A stretch of DNA of 64,000 nucleotides from Thermosipho japonicus. Lineage in GTDB: Bacteria > Thermotogota > Thermotogae > Thermotogales > Fervidobacteriaceae. Positions 6,221 through 16,202 of the stretch are shown piece after piece; position 1 is the stretch's first letter, and each line of letters begins with the position of its first letter. Under the pieces are notes generated by a model, which ran no database searches, was not told the DNA's origin, and saw nothing but the letters and a program-made list of their open reading frames with translations. The position numbers and the translations under genes were made by a program. The DNA lies in contig NZ_JACHEX010000004.1 in assembly GCF_014201655.1 (NCBI RefSeq), positions 124,001 through 188,000 on the forward strand, read 5' to 3'.

Positions 6221-7954
6221 TCATTCACCTAAGTAAACAATAATTTCATCGCTAAAGCTTCCAGGGTCTGGAAACTGTTTTTTTACGTATAATCCTTTTC
6301 CTAAAATTTTTATTTTAAAATATTTTTCTAAAACAAATACTTGTCTAATATTCCATCCTACAATATTAGGAACTAAACCAGGTGTTACGTAAATCATTCT
6401 ATTATTTTCTGAATAATATTCCTTTAGTTTTAAAACTACTTGTTTAAATATAGGAGCTGCTACATAACTAGAAAGAGAATATCCTTCAGGATTTGTAACC
6501 CAAACTAAAGCAGTATAATCTATGCTATTTAAAGAAAAATTACCTTCAAATGTCATAATGTAACTTCCTTCTTTACCTGGAATTTCACTCGTACCGGTCT
6601 TACCATAAATATCCATTCCAGGAATTTTTGCAAAAATTCCCGTACCATGTTCTACAACATCTTTCAAAAATTTTTTCATCTTATCAGCTGTATTAGAAGA
6701 CATTACTCGGTATTTTTTAGGAGTACTATTTTCAATTAAAGTTGGTTTTATTAATATCCCATCATTAAAAATACTATTAAATGCTGTTATTAATTGTAAT
6801 GGGGTTACTCCAATTGAATATCCTATTGGTAAATATGCCCATTCAATTTTTGACCATTTATCTGGAGAATTTAAAACTCCCTCAATTTCATTCGGTAGCT
6901 CAATACCAGTTTTTTCACCAAAACCAAAAGTTTTAAAAATATTATATAAAGTTTCATTATTGTATTCTTCTACTATCCTTTTAGAAGTTAAAACCGCAGC
7001 TACATTACATGATTCTGAAATTGCTTCTTTTAAATCAAGCAAACCATGGGGATGAATATCACTAATTTTTATATCTAACTCACTATCTGGATAAATATAA
7101 CCTTTGCATACAAATGTCGAATCTTCTGTAATCACACCAAGATCAAGTGCTGCAGAATAAAACATTGGTTTCATCGCCGAACCTGGCTCAATATACCCCA
7201 TAAAATAGTCAGGCCAATTATTAGTTGTTACTAAAGCTCTTATTTTACCTGTCTTTGTTTCCATTAAAATTATTCCAACATTTTCTGCATGATAATTAAT
7301 TTTTGAATTAAATGCTATTTCATACAATATTTTTTGTATATCCGTATCTAATGATAAAACTATTGATTCACCATTAATTGGTGGAATATATTGAATTATT
7401 GATGCTTCTTTAGTAACACCACCTGAGACTTTTAAATTAATTTCACCATCTTGTTTCTTTGACAATAAGTCATCAAAAAACTTTTCTATACCGTTTACAC
7501 CTTTTCCATCTCTAACAATTCCTATTATTTGATCCAATCCAAAATTTTCTAATCTCAGCCTTTTTTCATTAATACTAATATTAACAAACTTTCTTAATTC
7601 AAAAGGTATTTTTTGTTTTATTACATTTATATCAAAAGATTCTCCTAATTTAACAAATCTTTTATTAAAATCTATTTTCACATTAAATCGACTTTCAAGA
7701 AGCTTAATATCAAAATCATAAGAAGGATTGTACAATCTTTTTAAAAAATCAACATCAAAATATGCAACATATAATGGGAGGCTAGTTGCAAGAAGTTGAT
7801 TATTACAATCATAAATTTTACCTCTCAATGAAGGTATTTTTTCATAAACTATAGTATTTTCTTCAATTTTATTAACCTCAAAAAGTTTAATTACCTCAAT
7901 AAAAATTAAAATGACAAATATAAAATACAAGAATATTACTCGCGGATTTTTCAT
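6221..7954 (-). CDS. ftsI: Penicillin-binding protein, FtsI/PBP2-type septal transpeptidase
   Basis: The protein has 577 aa. One N-terminal membrane helix (about 7-24) is followed by the PBP dimerisation domain (SLRGKIYD at 42-49) and the transpeptidase domain. Catalytic motifs are visible: S259-A-M-K262, S315-C-N317 and K452-T-G454. The C-terminus (about 525-577, GLVPNIVGWNIRQVF...VKKQFPDPG) looks like a PASTA module. It crosslinks septal peptidoglycan with a cognate SEDS glycosyltransferase. Position directly after rsmH and an FtsL-like gene supports FtsI over an elongation PBP2. ATG start; 4 bp separate it from the ftsL-like gene. Confidence 0.85.
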   Translation of the reverse strand: MKNPRVIFLYFIFVILIFIEVIKLFEVNKIEENTIVYEKIPSLRGKIYDCNNQLLATSLPLYVAYFDVDFLKRLYNPSYDFDIKLLESRFNVKIDFNKRFVKLGESFDINVIKQKIPFELRKFVNISINEKRLRLENFGLDQIIGIVRDGKGVNGIEKFFDDLLSKKQDGEINLKVSGGVTKEASIIQYIPPINGESIVLSLDTDIQKILYEIAFNSKINYHAENVGIILMETKTGKIRALVTTNNWPDYFMGYIEPGSAMKPMFYSAALDLGVITEDSTFVCKGYIYPDSELDIKISDIHPHGLLDLKEAISESCNVAAVLTSKRIVEEYNNETLYNIFKTFGFGEKTGIELPNEIEGVLNSPDKWSKIEWAYLPIGYSIGVTPLQLITAFNSIFNDGILIKPTLIENSTPKKYRVMSSNTADKMKKFLKDVVEHGTGIFAKIPGMDIYGKTGTSEIPGKEGSYIMTFEGNFSLNSIDYTALVWVTNPEGYSLSSYVAAPIFKQVVLKLKEYYSENNRMIYVTPGLVPNIVGWNIRQVFVLEKYFKIKILGKGLYVKKQFPDPGSFSDEIIVYLGE

Positions 7955-7958
7955 ATAA

Positions 7959-8231
7959 TTATCTTATGTTTTCAAGTCCAATTGTAAGAGATTCAATCGA
8001 TTTGTTGAGATTGATTAATTTAGTATTTAACTCAACCAATTCTTTCTGATATGCCTCCTTTTGAGTTTGGATTTCTACATTAAGGGTGGAAAAATGAATA
8101 ACAACATAAACCATCGTAAAAATAATCAACGCTGGAATAGATACCAAAAAAAACTTTTTCAAAAGAGTTAATAACGATAACTTTGATAACTTTTCTACTC
8201 TGCTCCGCTTCGCTTGAACACTAACTGCCAT
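7959..8231 (-). CDS. FtsL-like cell-division protein
   Basis: The protein has 90 aa. A basic cytoplasmic N-terminus (QAKRSRVEKLSK) precedes a single membrane segment (about 26-49). A heptad-rich coiled coil (TQKEAYQKELVELNTKLINL, about 53-90) follows. Size, topology and position between rsmH and ftsI match FtsL, which bridges FtsB/FtsQ and FtsW/FtsI. Sequence conservation in this family is low, so the call rests mainly on context. The SD GGAGG lies 7 nt from ATG. Confidence 0.65.
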   Translation of the reverse strand: MAVSVQAKRSRVEKLSKLSLLTLLKKFFLVSIPALIIFTMVYVVIHFSTLNVEIQTQKEAYQKELVELNTKLINLNKSIESLTIGLENIR

Positions 8232-8247
8232 AAAAATTCCTCCCCCC

Positions 8248-9141
<894 letters not shown>

Positions 9142-9160
9142 CTAAATTAACTCATTTTCT

Positions 9161-9188
9161 ACTATAACATTTTAATATTCTATTTCAA
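9161..9188 (-). promoter_or_regulatory. Promoter of the rsmH-ftsI run
   Basis: On the minus strand, TTGAAA (9188-9183), 16-bp spacer, TATAGT (9166-9161), 38 bp before the GTG start. Confidence 0.55.
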
Positions 9189-9198
9189 AATTAAAATT

Positions 9199-9247
9199 AA
9201 AAAAACGAGCAGCCTTTAAGCTTTTATTCATAAGCCTTGCTGCTCGT
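9199..9247 (-). terminator. Terminator of the purine-related operon
   Basis: The stem ACGAGCAGC/GCTGCTCGT (9205-9213 / 9239-9247) with an inner small stem (AAGGCTT/AAGCTT) is followed on the minus strand by a T-rich tail. It lies 45 bp after the stop codon at 9292. Confidence 0.85.
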
Positions 9248-9291
9248 TTCTAATTTAATAACAAAAGTATACATTTATATTACAATTAAAG

Positions 9292-10653
9292 TTACAATAA
9301 AATTCCTGCCTTTTTCAACAATTTTTTTGAGATCATATTATGTTTTTCTAAAAAATCAGAAATCTCAAAGTTTGTAAATTCACTATTTAATATTTTTATT
9401 TCTCCATTAATTACAGATAAATCAACCTGCTTTGGATCACAAAGCAATATTGAATTTATTGGATTATGTAATCCTCCAGCAAATTCAACCTTATCTAACT
9501 TAAAACCTATAAAATCTGCAGCCATTTCTGGTGCTATTTTTCCAATATAATCATCCATTTTTAAAACACCTGCTCCACCTATAGTTGCCATTTTTAAAAC
9601 TTCCCTAACAGTTAAAGCATTGGCACCATATTTTGCTCTCTGGAGTAATAGTGCATTTCTTGCTTCCATTATCATGTTATTTGTATCATTACTTGCACTA
9701 CCATCTACAGCAATTCCTATTCTGATTTTATTCTTTAACTCACTTACTGGAGCAATTCCAGATCCTAATCTCATATTTGAAGAAGGGCAATGTGCCATTC
9801 CAACATTATTTTTTGAAAGCTTTTCCATATCTTCTTTACTCAACCAGACCATGTGAGCAAACCATACTTTGTTGTTAAGCCAACCAAGTTCTTCCATATA
9901 GTCTACGGGCCTTTTTCCAAACTTTTCAAGACAATATTCTTCTTCATCTCTTGTTTCAGCAAGGTGTGTATGAAGTAGAACATCATATTTATTAGCAATT
10001 TTTACAGTCTCCTTCATCAAATATGGCGTCACCGAAAACGGCGAACAAGGAGCAAGCGCAACTCTAAGCATAGAATATTTGCTTGGATCATGATATTTTT
10101 CTATAACTCTAACACTTTCTTGCAATATTTCATCGTCAGTTTGAACAACACTATCTGGAGGAAGACCTCCGTTTTTTTTACTAAGCGACATACTCCCTCT
10201 TGTAGGATGAAACCTTACACCTATCAATTTTGCAGCTTCTATTTCAGCATCAAAAAGCTTGTTATTTCCATATGGGTAAAGATAAAGATGGTCTGTTGTT
10301 GTTGTAACTCCAGTTTTAATCATTTCATAGAGTGCTATTAAACTACTTACATAAATTGCCTCTTCATCTATAAATTTCCATATTTCATAATGAAAAACAA
10401 GCCAATCAAAAAGCTTTTTGTCTGCAGCAAGTCCTCTAGTAAGTGATTGAAACATATGATGATGTGTATTTACAAAACCGGGGATAATCATATATCCATC
10501 TAAATCGTAAATTTCATCTGCTTCAATATTTTCCCAATTTCTTCCAACCTCTTTAATTACATTATCTTCCACTAAAATATAACCATTCTCAATATCTCCA
10601 ATTTTTTCATCAAATGTATAAACATAAGAAATATTTTTAAACAATTTTCTCAC
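9292..10653 (-). CDS. Amidohydrolase-superfamily aminohydrolase (SsnA / 8-oxoguanine deaminase / chlorohydrolase-like)
   Basis: The protein has 453 aa. Metal-binding motifs are in order: NTHHHMFQSLTRG (HxH, near residue 63), LLHTHLAET (near 231), FAHMVWLS (near 267) and AVDGSASND (near 316). This is the cytosine/guanine-deaminase-like branch that includes SsnA, 8-oxoguanine deaminase and atrazine hydrolases. Substrate is probably a purine or related heterocycle, given adenine deaminase and a molybdenum hydroxylase in the same operon. I take the GTG at 10653 as start because AAGGTGGT lies just before it; an upstream in-frame TTG at 10674 would overlap the preceding gene. Last gene of the operon. 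Confidence 0.75.
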   Translation of the reverse strand: MRKLFKNISYVYTFDEKIGDIENGYILVEDNVIKEVGRNWENIEADEIYDLDGYMIIPGFVNTHHHMFQSLTRGLAADKKLFDWLVFHYEIWKFIDEEAIYVSSLIALYEMIKTGVTTTTDHLYLYPYGNNKLFDAEIEAAKLIGVRFHPTRGSMSLSKKNGGLPPDSVVQTDDEILQESVRVIEKYHDPSKYSMLRVALAPCSPFSVTPYLMKETVKIANKYDVLLHTHLAETRDEEEYCLEKFGKRPVDYMEELGWLNNKVWFAHMVWLSKEDMEKLSKNNVGMAHCPSSNMRLGSGIAPVSELKNKIRIGIAVDGSASNDTNNMIMEARNALLLQRAKYGANALTVREVLKMATIGGAGVLKMDDYIGKIAPEMAADFIGFKLDKVEFAGGLHNPINSILLCDPKQVDLSVINGEIKILNSEFTNFEISDFLEKHNMISKKLLKKAGILL

Positions 10654-10663
10654 ATTACCACCT

Positions 10664-12082
10664 TCAATCTTCAAAATATATTTTCATAAGTTCATCATAA
10701 TGTTTTTTTCTATATTCAAGTATTTTTTCATTTACTTCATAAACTTTTTCTTGTTGCTTAATCCAATAACTCTGATCCTTCTGCGCATTTAGCTCTTCTA
10801 CTGTTTTTCCTTGCTGCTCAACCCAGGTATAATATTTTAAATTATGCCATCTTTCTCTAGAATATTTATCACCTTCAAAGATCCAAGAAGGCTCTTTGTA
10901 TAATAAAATTCTTTCAGTTCGTGCTTTAGCTTCTGCTCTATCAAGTTTTCCAAACTTTTCCTCTAAATCTTTCATAACTGAATAATATCTCTCAATTGAA
11001 TCAGTAGCAACAATAAAAATATTATCATCAGACGTAAAGTTATAATACTTTGCTACTTTTATTGCTCCAATCAAATTAGCAACTCCCGAAATCCCAAATT
11101 TGTCTGATATAAAATCAACCATATCTTTTGGAGCAAATTCTTTCAAAAATTCAATTCCCACTGGATCGCTTAAAACTTGAAGCATTTTCTTTGATTCCAT
11201 ATCGTCAACTAAAACAACTGCGTCATTATTCATAACATTATGAATCCATGTAACATGTTTATCACCAATACCTTGAATATCGTGACCACCATATCCGTTA
11301 AGAGAAATTGTTGGACATTGTAATGGCTCAACAGCAACTACTTTAGCTTCTGAAAATTCTTGTTTTACTCTATCACCAGATGCTATTGTTCCAGCAGAAC
11401 CTACACCTAAAACAACTGCCGAAATTCTAGAATTTCCAATTTTTTTATTTTTTACTAATTCGATCATTGTATTTCCTGTAACATAGTAATGAAATCTATA
11501 ATTGCCAAATTCTTCAAATTGGTTTAATATTCTTACATGTTCAGGATCCTTATTATATAGTTCTTTTGATTTATCGTATATTTCTTTAACATTTGATTCG
11601 CACCCAGGTGTTGCAATAACCTCAGCTCCATATTTTCTAATAATTTCAAATCTTTCTTTACTCATAAGTTCTGGAAGTAAAACAATAGATCTATAATTCA
11701 TTCTAGATGAAACCCAAGCTCCTCCAATTCCATAATTCCCGGTTGATGGCCAAATTAATGTATGTTTCAATGGATCCACTTCTCCGTAAACAGTTTTTTC
11801 TGCCAACACTGAGTATGTTGCACCAACTTTATGACTTCCTGATGGAAATTCTTTTGCATATAAAACAATTATATTAGCATCAACTCCTGTAATATCTTTC
11901 GGAACTTCAAAATAATAAATTTCATTATTTTCATCTTTCCATGTGATATTAAACAAGTTAATTGGATGAAGTGGATCTTTCTTTTTCATTTCAATAGCTC
12001 TTTTCCTAATTTTTGGATCAATCTTTTCTGGATTAAGCATTTCTTCAAAAGTTGGTCCAATAACAGGAACCTTTCTCATCAT
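10664..12082 (-). CDS. Fold-type II PLP-dependent enzyme (cysteine synthase / diaminopropionate ammonia-lyase-like)
   Basis: The protein has 472 aa. The PLP lysine is predicted in FPSGSHKVGATY (Lys85). PSTGNYGIGGAW (112-123) is the substrate/cofactor loop, and VVLGVGSAGTIASGD (about 224-238) is the phosphate-binding glycine loop. This is the tryptophan-synthase-beta fold shared by cysteine synthases, threonine synthase and diaminopropionate ammonia-lyase (YgeX). The C-terminal 90 residues are a family-specific helical addition. Its place between a molybdenum hydroxylase and an SsnA-like hydrolase recalls ygeX in anaerobic purine-degradation clusters, but identity is not proven. The ATG at 12082 overlaps the preceding stop as ATGA, with GGAGGG 7 nt upstream. 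Confidence 0.7.
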   Translation of the reverse strand: MMRKVPVIGPTFEEMLNPEKIDPKIRKRAIEMKKKDPLHPINLFNITWKDENNEIYYFEVPKDITGVDANIIVLYAKEFPSGSHKVGATYSVLAEKTVYGEVDPLKHTLIWPSTGNYGIGGAWVSSRMNYRSIVLLPELMSKERFEIIRKYGAEVIATPGCESNVKEIYDKSKELYNKDPEHVRILNQFEEFGNYRFHYYVTGNTMIELVKNKKIGNSRISAVVLGVGSAGTIASGDRVKQEFSEAKVVAVEPLQCPTISLNGYGGHDIQGIGDKHVTWIHNVMNNDAVVLVDDMESKKMLQVLSDPVGIEFLKEFAPKDMVDFISDKFGISGVANLIGAIKVAKYYNFTSDDNIFIVATDSIERYYSVMKDLEEKFGKLDRAEAKARTERILLYKEPSWIFEGDKYSRERWHNLKYYTWVEQQGKTVEELNAQKDQSYWIKQQEKVYEVNEKILEYRKKHYDELMKIYFED

Positions 12083-14361
12083 AATTTTCCCTCCTTAGTA
12101 TTTTTAACTATTTCCTCTAAAGAAATAGGTATCTTATTTAAAAAACTACCTATAGCATTTGAAACTGCATTTAAAACTGAAGGTGGTGAAGTCATTAGCG
12201 ATGGTTCACCCAATCCTTTTGCACCGAATGGTCCTTCTGAGAATTCCTCTTCCACAAAATACACATGTATTTTCTCAGGAATGTCTTTGATAGTTGGGAT
12301 TAAATAATTATTGAAATTAGTAGTGAGTATTTTTCCACTATTTTGCTTTATTTCTTCCATAATAGCGTATCCCATCCCTTGAATTACCCCACCTTGAACC
12401 TGACCAACAGCACCTTCTAAGTTTATAACTTTACCAATATCATGACAAACCCAAGCTTCTTTCAATGCAACTTTTCCAGTTAACAAATCAACTTCAACAA
12501 GAGAAAGTTGCGTTGCAAAACTGTATGTTATATATGCCTCACCAATTCCATTTTCGTGATCAAAATGTAATTTAGGAGATTTATACCATCCAACCTCAGA
12601 CAACTTAACGTTATTGTCGTTACATAACTTTGCAATCTCCTCAAAAGAAAATACTTTTTCTCTTATAAAAACTTTTCCATCTAAAAAACTAATTTCATTT
12701 TCACCTACACCAAAATAAGAAACTAGAAATTCAACTATGTTCTTTTTTAATTTCTCAGTTGCTATTTTTAAAGCATTACCACTAAAGAATGTAGTCCTTG
12801 AAGCTACAGTCGGCCCACTATCTTGAATAAACAATGTCTCAGGTTGCAAAACCCTAATCTTTGAAATATCTTGTCCCAATATTTCCGATACTATTATCGC
12901 CATTGTTGTTTTTGCACCTTGCCCCATTTCGGTATTACCTATCATTACATTAATAGTACCGTCTGATTGAACATTAATTGTTGCAGTAGCACCATCAAGA
13001 TGTTGACCACCTGCTCCTAAACTTACACCATAAAAAATATGGGACCAACCTAATCCTAGTTTTTTTAATTTAGAGTTTTTATTATATTCTAAAACTTCTT
13101 TCTTTAAAATTTCATAATTTGATGCCTTATAAATTTTTTCCAAAGTTTTTTTTGCCCCAACTGATTGAGTTAGCACATGTCCGGTTGACGTTTCTTTATT
13201 CATATCAAGTGCATTTCTCATTCTTATTTTATACGGATCAATATTCAACTTTTTTGCCGCACGATCCATTATCGATTCAATCGCTACTAAAACTTGAGGC
13301 GAGCCAAAGCCTCTAAAAGCTCCACAAGGCACTTTATTTGTATATACTCCATATACATCAACACTTACATTTTTTACTGAATAAGCTCCACTTGCATGTA
13401 CCATTGTCCTATACATAACTATTGGGGAAAGAGTTGAATAAGCACCCATATCTAAATAAACTTTTGTCTTGATTCCCAAAATTTTTCCATCTTTTGAAAA
13501 TGCAACTTTGTAATATGACTTACTAGGATGTCTTTTACTTGTTTCTTTAATATCCATTTCTCTTGTATAGATTAATTTAACAGGTCTTTTTGTAATATAT
13601 GATAAAAGAGCAGCCTTTGATGCTATGTAGGATGGAACATCTTCTTTTCCACCAAATCCTCCTCCAGTTTCAGTCTGTATTACATTTAATCTATTTAATT
13701 CTATTCCCAATATTTTTGCTACGTCTTTTTGAACATAAAATGGGCATTGCGCACTAACATAAATTTCCATTACCCCTCTTGGAGTATAATTTGCAACAAC
13801 ACCTTGTGTTTCCAAATATGAATGTTCTTGATACCCTGTTTCAAATTTTTCATCTATAATAAGATCCGCTTTTGAAAAAGCATCATCAACATTTCCTCTT
13901 CTAATTTTTCTATGAAAACCAATATTTGATTTTCCATTAACAATTATTTTATCTTTTATCGCTTCATCTATCGATAAAACAGGTGGTAACTCCTCAATTT
14001 CTACTTTTATTAATTTCCTAGCTTCTTCAATTGCATGCTTAGATTCAGCAGCAATCAGTGCTAATACATCTCCTTCAAATCTAATTTTTTCCCCTACAGG
14101 AACAAGAAAATTCATATCATCTATAACATGACCAAATTTATTAACTCCTGGAACATCTTTGTATGTCGCTATGTATACTACTCCAGGAATTTTCTTTGCT
14201 TCCGAAATATCTATATTTTTCAATATTCCATGTGGAACATTAGCATAAACTACTCCTGCATATAACATATTTTCAAAATAATAATCTGCTACGTATTTAG
14301 AAATTCCATAGGCTTTTTCTAATCCATCGATTCTCTCTACTTTCTTTCCAATTACATTCAT
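12079..14361 (-). CDS. Xanthine dehydrogenase-family molybdopterin-binding (large) subunit
   Basis: The protein has 760 aa, only the Mo-cofactor subunit. GGGFGGKED (233-241) and GAFRGFGSPQ (347-356) are the molybdopterin-contacting loops. GNTEMGQGAKT is the third cofactor loop. GLGEPS near the end places the catalytic Glu at 719. The enzyme family hydroxylates purines or other N-heterocycles using water. The usual FAD and 2Fe-2S subunits are not fused to it or encoded beside it. The SD GGAGGTG precedes the ATG, 3 bp after adenine deaminase. Its last codons overlap the next start. Confidence 0.88.
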   Translation of the reverse strand: MNVIGKKVERIDGLEKAYGISKYVADYYFENMLYAGVVYANVPHGILKNIDISEAKKIPGVVYIATYKDVPGVNKFGHVIDDMNFLVPVGEKIRFEGDVLALIAAESKHAIEEARKLIKVEIEELPPVLSIDEAIKDKIIVNGKSNIGFHRKIRRGNVDDAFSKADLIIDEKFETGYQEHSYLETQGVVANYTPRGVMEIYVSAQCPFYVQKDVAKILGIELNRLNVIQTETGGGFGGKEDVPSYIASKAALLSYITKRPVKLIYTREMDIKETSKRHPSKSYYKVAFSKDGKILGIKTKVYLDMGAYSTLSPIVMYRTMVHASGAYSVKNVSVDVYGVYTNKVPCGAFRGFGSPQVLVAIESIMDRAAKKLNIDPYKIRMRNALDMNKETSTGHVLTQSVGAKKTLEKIYKASNYEILKKEVLEYNKNSKLKKLGLGWSHIFYGVSLGAGGQHLDGATATINVQSDGTINVMIGNTEMGQGAKTTMAIIVSEILGQDISKIRVLQPETLFIQDSGPTVASRTTFFSGNALKIATEKLKKNIVEFLVSYFGVGENEISFLDGKVFIREKVFSFEEIAKLCNDNNVKLSEVGWYKSPKLHFDHENGIGEAYITYSFATQLSLVEVDLLTGKVALKEAWVCHDIGKVINLEGAVGQVQGGVIQGMGYAIMEEIKQNSGKILTTNFNNYLIPTIKDIPEKIHVYFVEEEFSEGPFGAKGLGEPSLMTSPPSVLNAVSNAIGSFLNKIPISLEEIVKNTKEGKL

Positions 14362-14364
14362 AAA

Positions 14365-16089
14365 TTACACCTCCACAAACAAATCAACTATTTTCTGTTT
14401 TTCAACGTCAATTAGTCCTTTATCTGTAATCTTTAATTTTGGTATTACAGCAAGTTGTAAAAAGTGTATTTGCATTAGGATATCACTATTTACCCCAATT
14501 TCTACTAAAGAATTTTTTAATTTCCTCAATTCTTCAACCACAAAACCATAGTTTTTGTCTGACATTAACCCCGCTATTGGAAGTGACAAAGAAGCTATAA
14601 GCTTTTTATTTTTTACAACAACGATTCCTCCATTTAACTCCTTTATCCTACTTATTGCATAATTCATATCCTCGTCATTTGTTCCAACAACAGTCAAATT
14701 ATGAGAATCATGACCAATTGTAGTTGCAATTGCCCCATTTTTGATTGAAAGTCCGTGAACAAAGCCAATTGAATAACCGCTTGCTTTATGTCTATCAAAA
14801 ACTGCTATTTTTATAATATCTCTGTCAATGTCTGAAACTACGTAACCTTTTTCAACCTTTGGCTCAAATATTAGTTCATCTGTTAAAAGAGTCCCAGATT
14901 TTACAGATATCACACGTATTTTTCTATTCCTATTTTTAATACTTAAAGAATAGTTTTTTACAATATTTATTTTTCCTAAAGTATTTGGAATATTACGAAT
15001 TATACTTTCAACATTCATATTGATTCTTCTGTCCTCAACTACAATCTTTGAATCTTTAATAACAAACCTTATATTAAAATCTTTTAAACTATCTACAAAA
15101 ACAATATCTGCTTTATAACCAGGCGAAATTGCACCCATACTTCTCAAATTAAAATATTTAGCAGTATTAATTGTTGCCATCCTAATTGCAATTATTGGAT
15201 CAATTCCATTATCAATTGCACTTTTAATAATTCCATTTATATGACCTCTCTCAATTATGTCATTTGGGTCTCTATCATCAGTACAAAAAGAGAAGAAAAA
15301 GTGGTTCATTTCATTTACTGCTGGAAGTAATGCATTCAGGTTTCTGGCTGCTGTCCCTTCTCTAATAAATATTTGCATTCCTTTTGAAAGTTTTTCTAAT
15401 GCTTCTTGCTTTGTTTCACATTCATGATCAGATCGAACAAAAGCATCAATATATGCATTTAACTCTTTTCCAGTTAATCCTGGTGCATGGCCATCAATCT
15501 TTTTATATTTATGTCTTAATATCTCAATTTTTGTAATGAGCTCTCTATCACAATTTAAAACACCAGGATAATTCATAACTTCTCCTAAAGCGATAATTCT
15601 AAACGGATATTTTTCAACTAAGCTCACCATATCTTCAGCACCAAGTGTTGCTCCTGATGTTTCAAGATTTGTTGCGGGCACTGCAGATGGAATTGCGAAA
15701 TAGACATTTAACGGTATACCTTCAGTTGCCTTAATCATGTATTCAATACCTTCTACACCTAAAACATTTGCAATTTCATGTGGATCTGCAATAATTGTTG
15801 TCGTACCAAAAGGAAGGATTAATTTTGCAAACTCAGTAGGCGAAAGCATAGAACTTTCAATATGAACATGAGCATCAATAAGTCCAGGAATTGCAAATAG
15901 GCCTTTTGCATCAATAACTTCCTTTCCAACTTTATAATCATCTCCAATTCCTGCAATTCTTTTTTTATAAAGAGCAACATTAGTTTTTTCAATTTTTCCT
16001 GTAAAAACATTCACAAGATTAACATTCTTTATTAATACATCAGGCATTTTTTTTCCCAAAGCAACAGGAACAATTTCATATATTTTCAT
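14365..16089 (-). CDS. ade: Adenine deaminase
   Basis: The protein has 574 aa, the usual Ade length. GLIDAHVHIESSMLSPTEFA (near 71-90) holds the first metal histidines. ALGEVMNYPGV, IDGHAPGLTG and FCTDDRDPND are Ade signatures, and the C-terminal domain has GHDSHNLTVVGTND. It converts adenine to hypoxanthine plus ammonia with a dinuclear metal centre. First gene of the four-gene purine-related operon; GGAGGG lies before the ATG. A TATAAT (near 16112-16117) between the flagellin terminator and this start could be its -10, but no good -35 was found. Confidence 0.95.
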   Translation of the reverse strand: MKIYEIVPVALGKKMPDVLIKNVNLVNVFTGKIEKTNVALYKKRIAGIGDDYKVGKEVIDAKGLFAIPGLIDAHVHIESSMLSPTEFAKLILPFGTTTIIADPHEIANVLGVEGIEYMIKATEGIPLNVYFAIPSAVPATNLETSGATLGAEDMVSLVEKYPFRIIALGEVMNYPGVLNCDRELITKIEILRHKYKKIDGHAPGLTGKELNAYIDAFVRSDHECETKQEALEKLSKGMQIFIREGTAARNLNALLPAVNEMNHFFFSFCTDDRDPNDIIERGHINGIIKSAIDNGIDPIIAIRMATINTAKYFNLRSMGAISPGYKADIVFVDSLKDFNIRFVIKDSKIVVEDRRINMNVESIIRNIPNTLGKINIVKNYSLSIKNRNRKIRVISVKSGTLLTDELIFEPKVEKGYVVSDIDRDIIKIAVFDRHKASGYSIGFVHGLSIKNGAIATTIGHDSHNLTVVGTNDEDMNYAISRIKELNGGIVVVKNKKLIASLSLPIAGLMSDKNYGFVVEELRKLKNSLVEIGVNSDILMQIHFLQLAVIPKLKITDKGLIDVEKQKIVDLFVEV

Positions 16090-16121
16090 CTTATCCCTCC
16101 TTCTTTTTAGGAAGATTATAT

Positions 16122-16156
16122 AAAAAAATCACCCTTATAAAAAAGGGTGATTTTTT
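16122..16156. terminator. Terminator of flagellin (bidirectional form)
   Basis: The stem AAAAAATCACCC/GGGTGATTTTTT (16123-16134 / 16145-16156) has a 10-nt AT loop. It lies 46 bp after the flagellin stop on the minus strand. Confidence 0.85.
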
Positions 16157-16202
16157 ACCTTATTTAATAATAAATTCTAAAAATTATGAAATATTATCCT
16201 TT

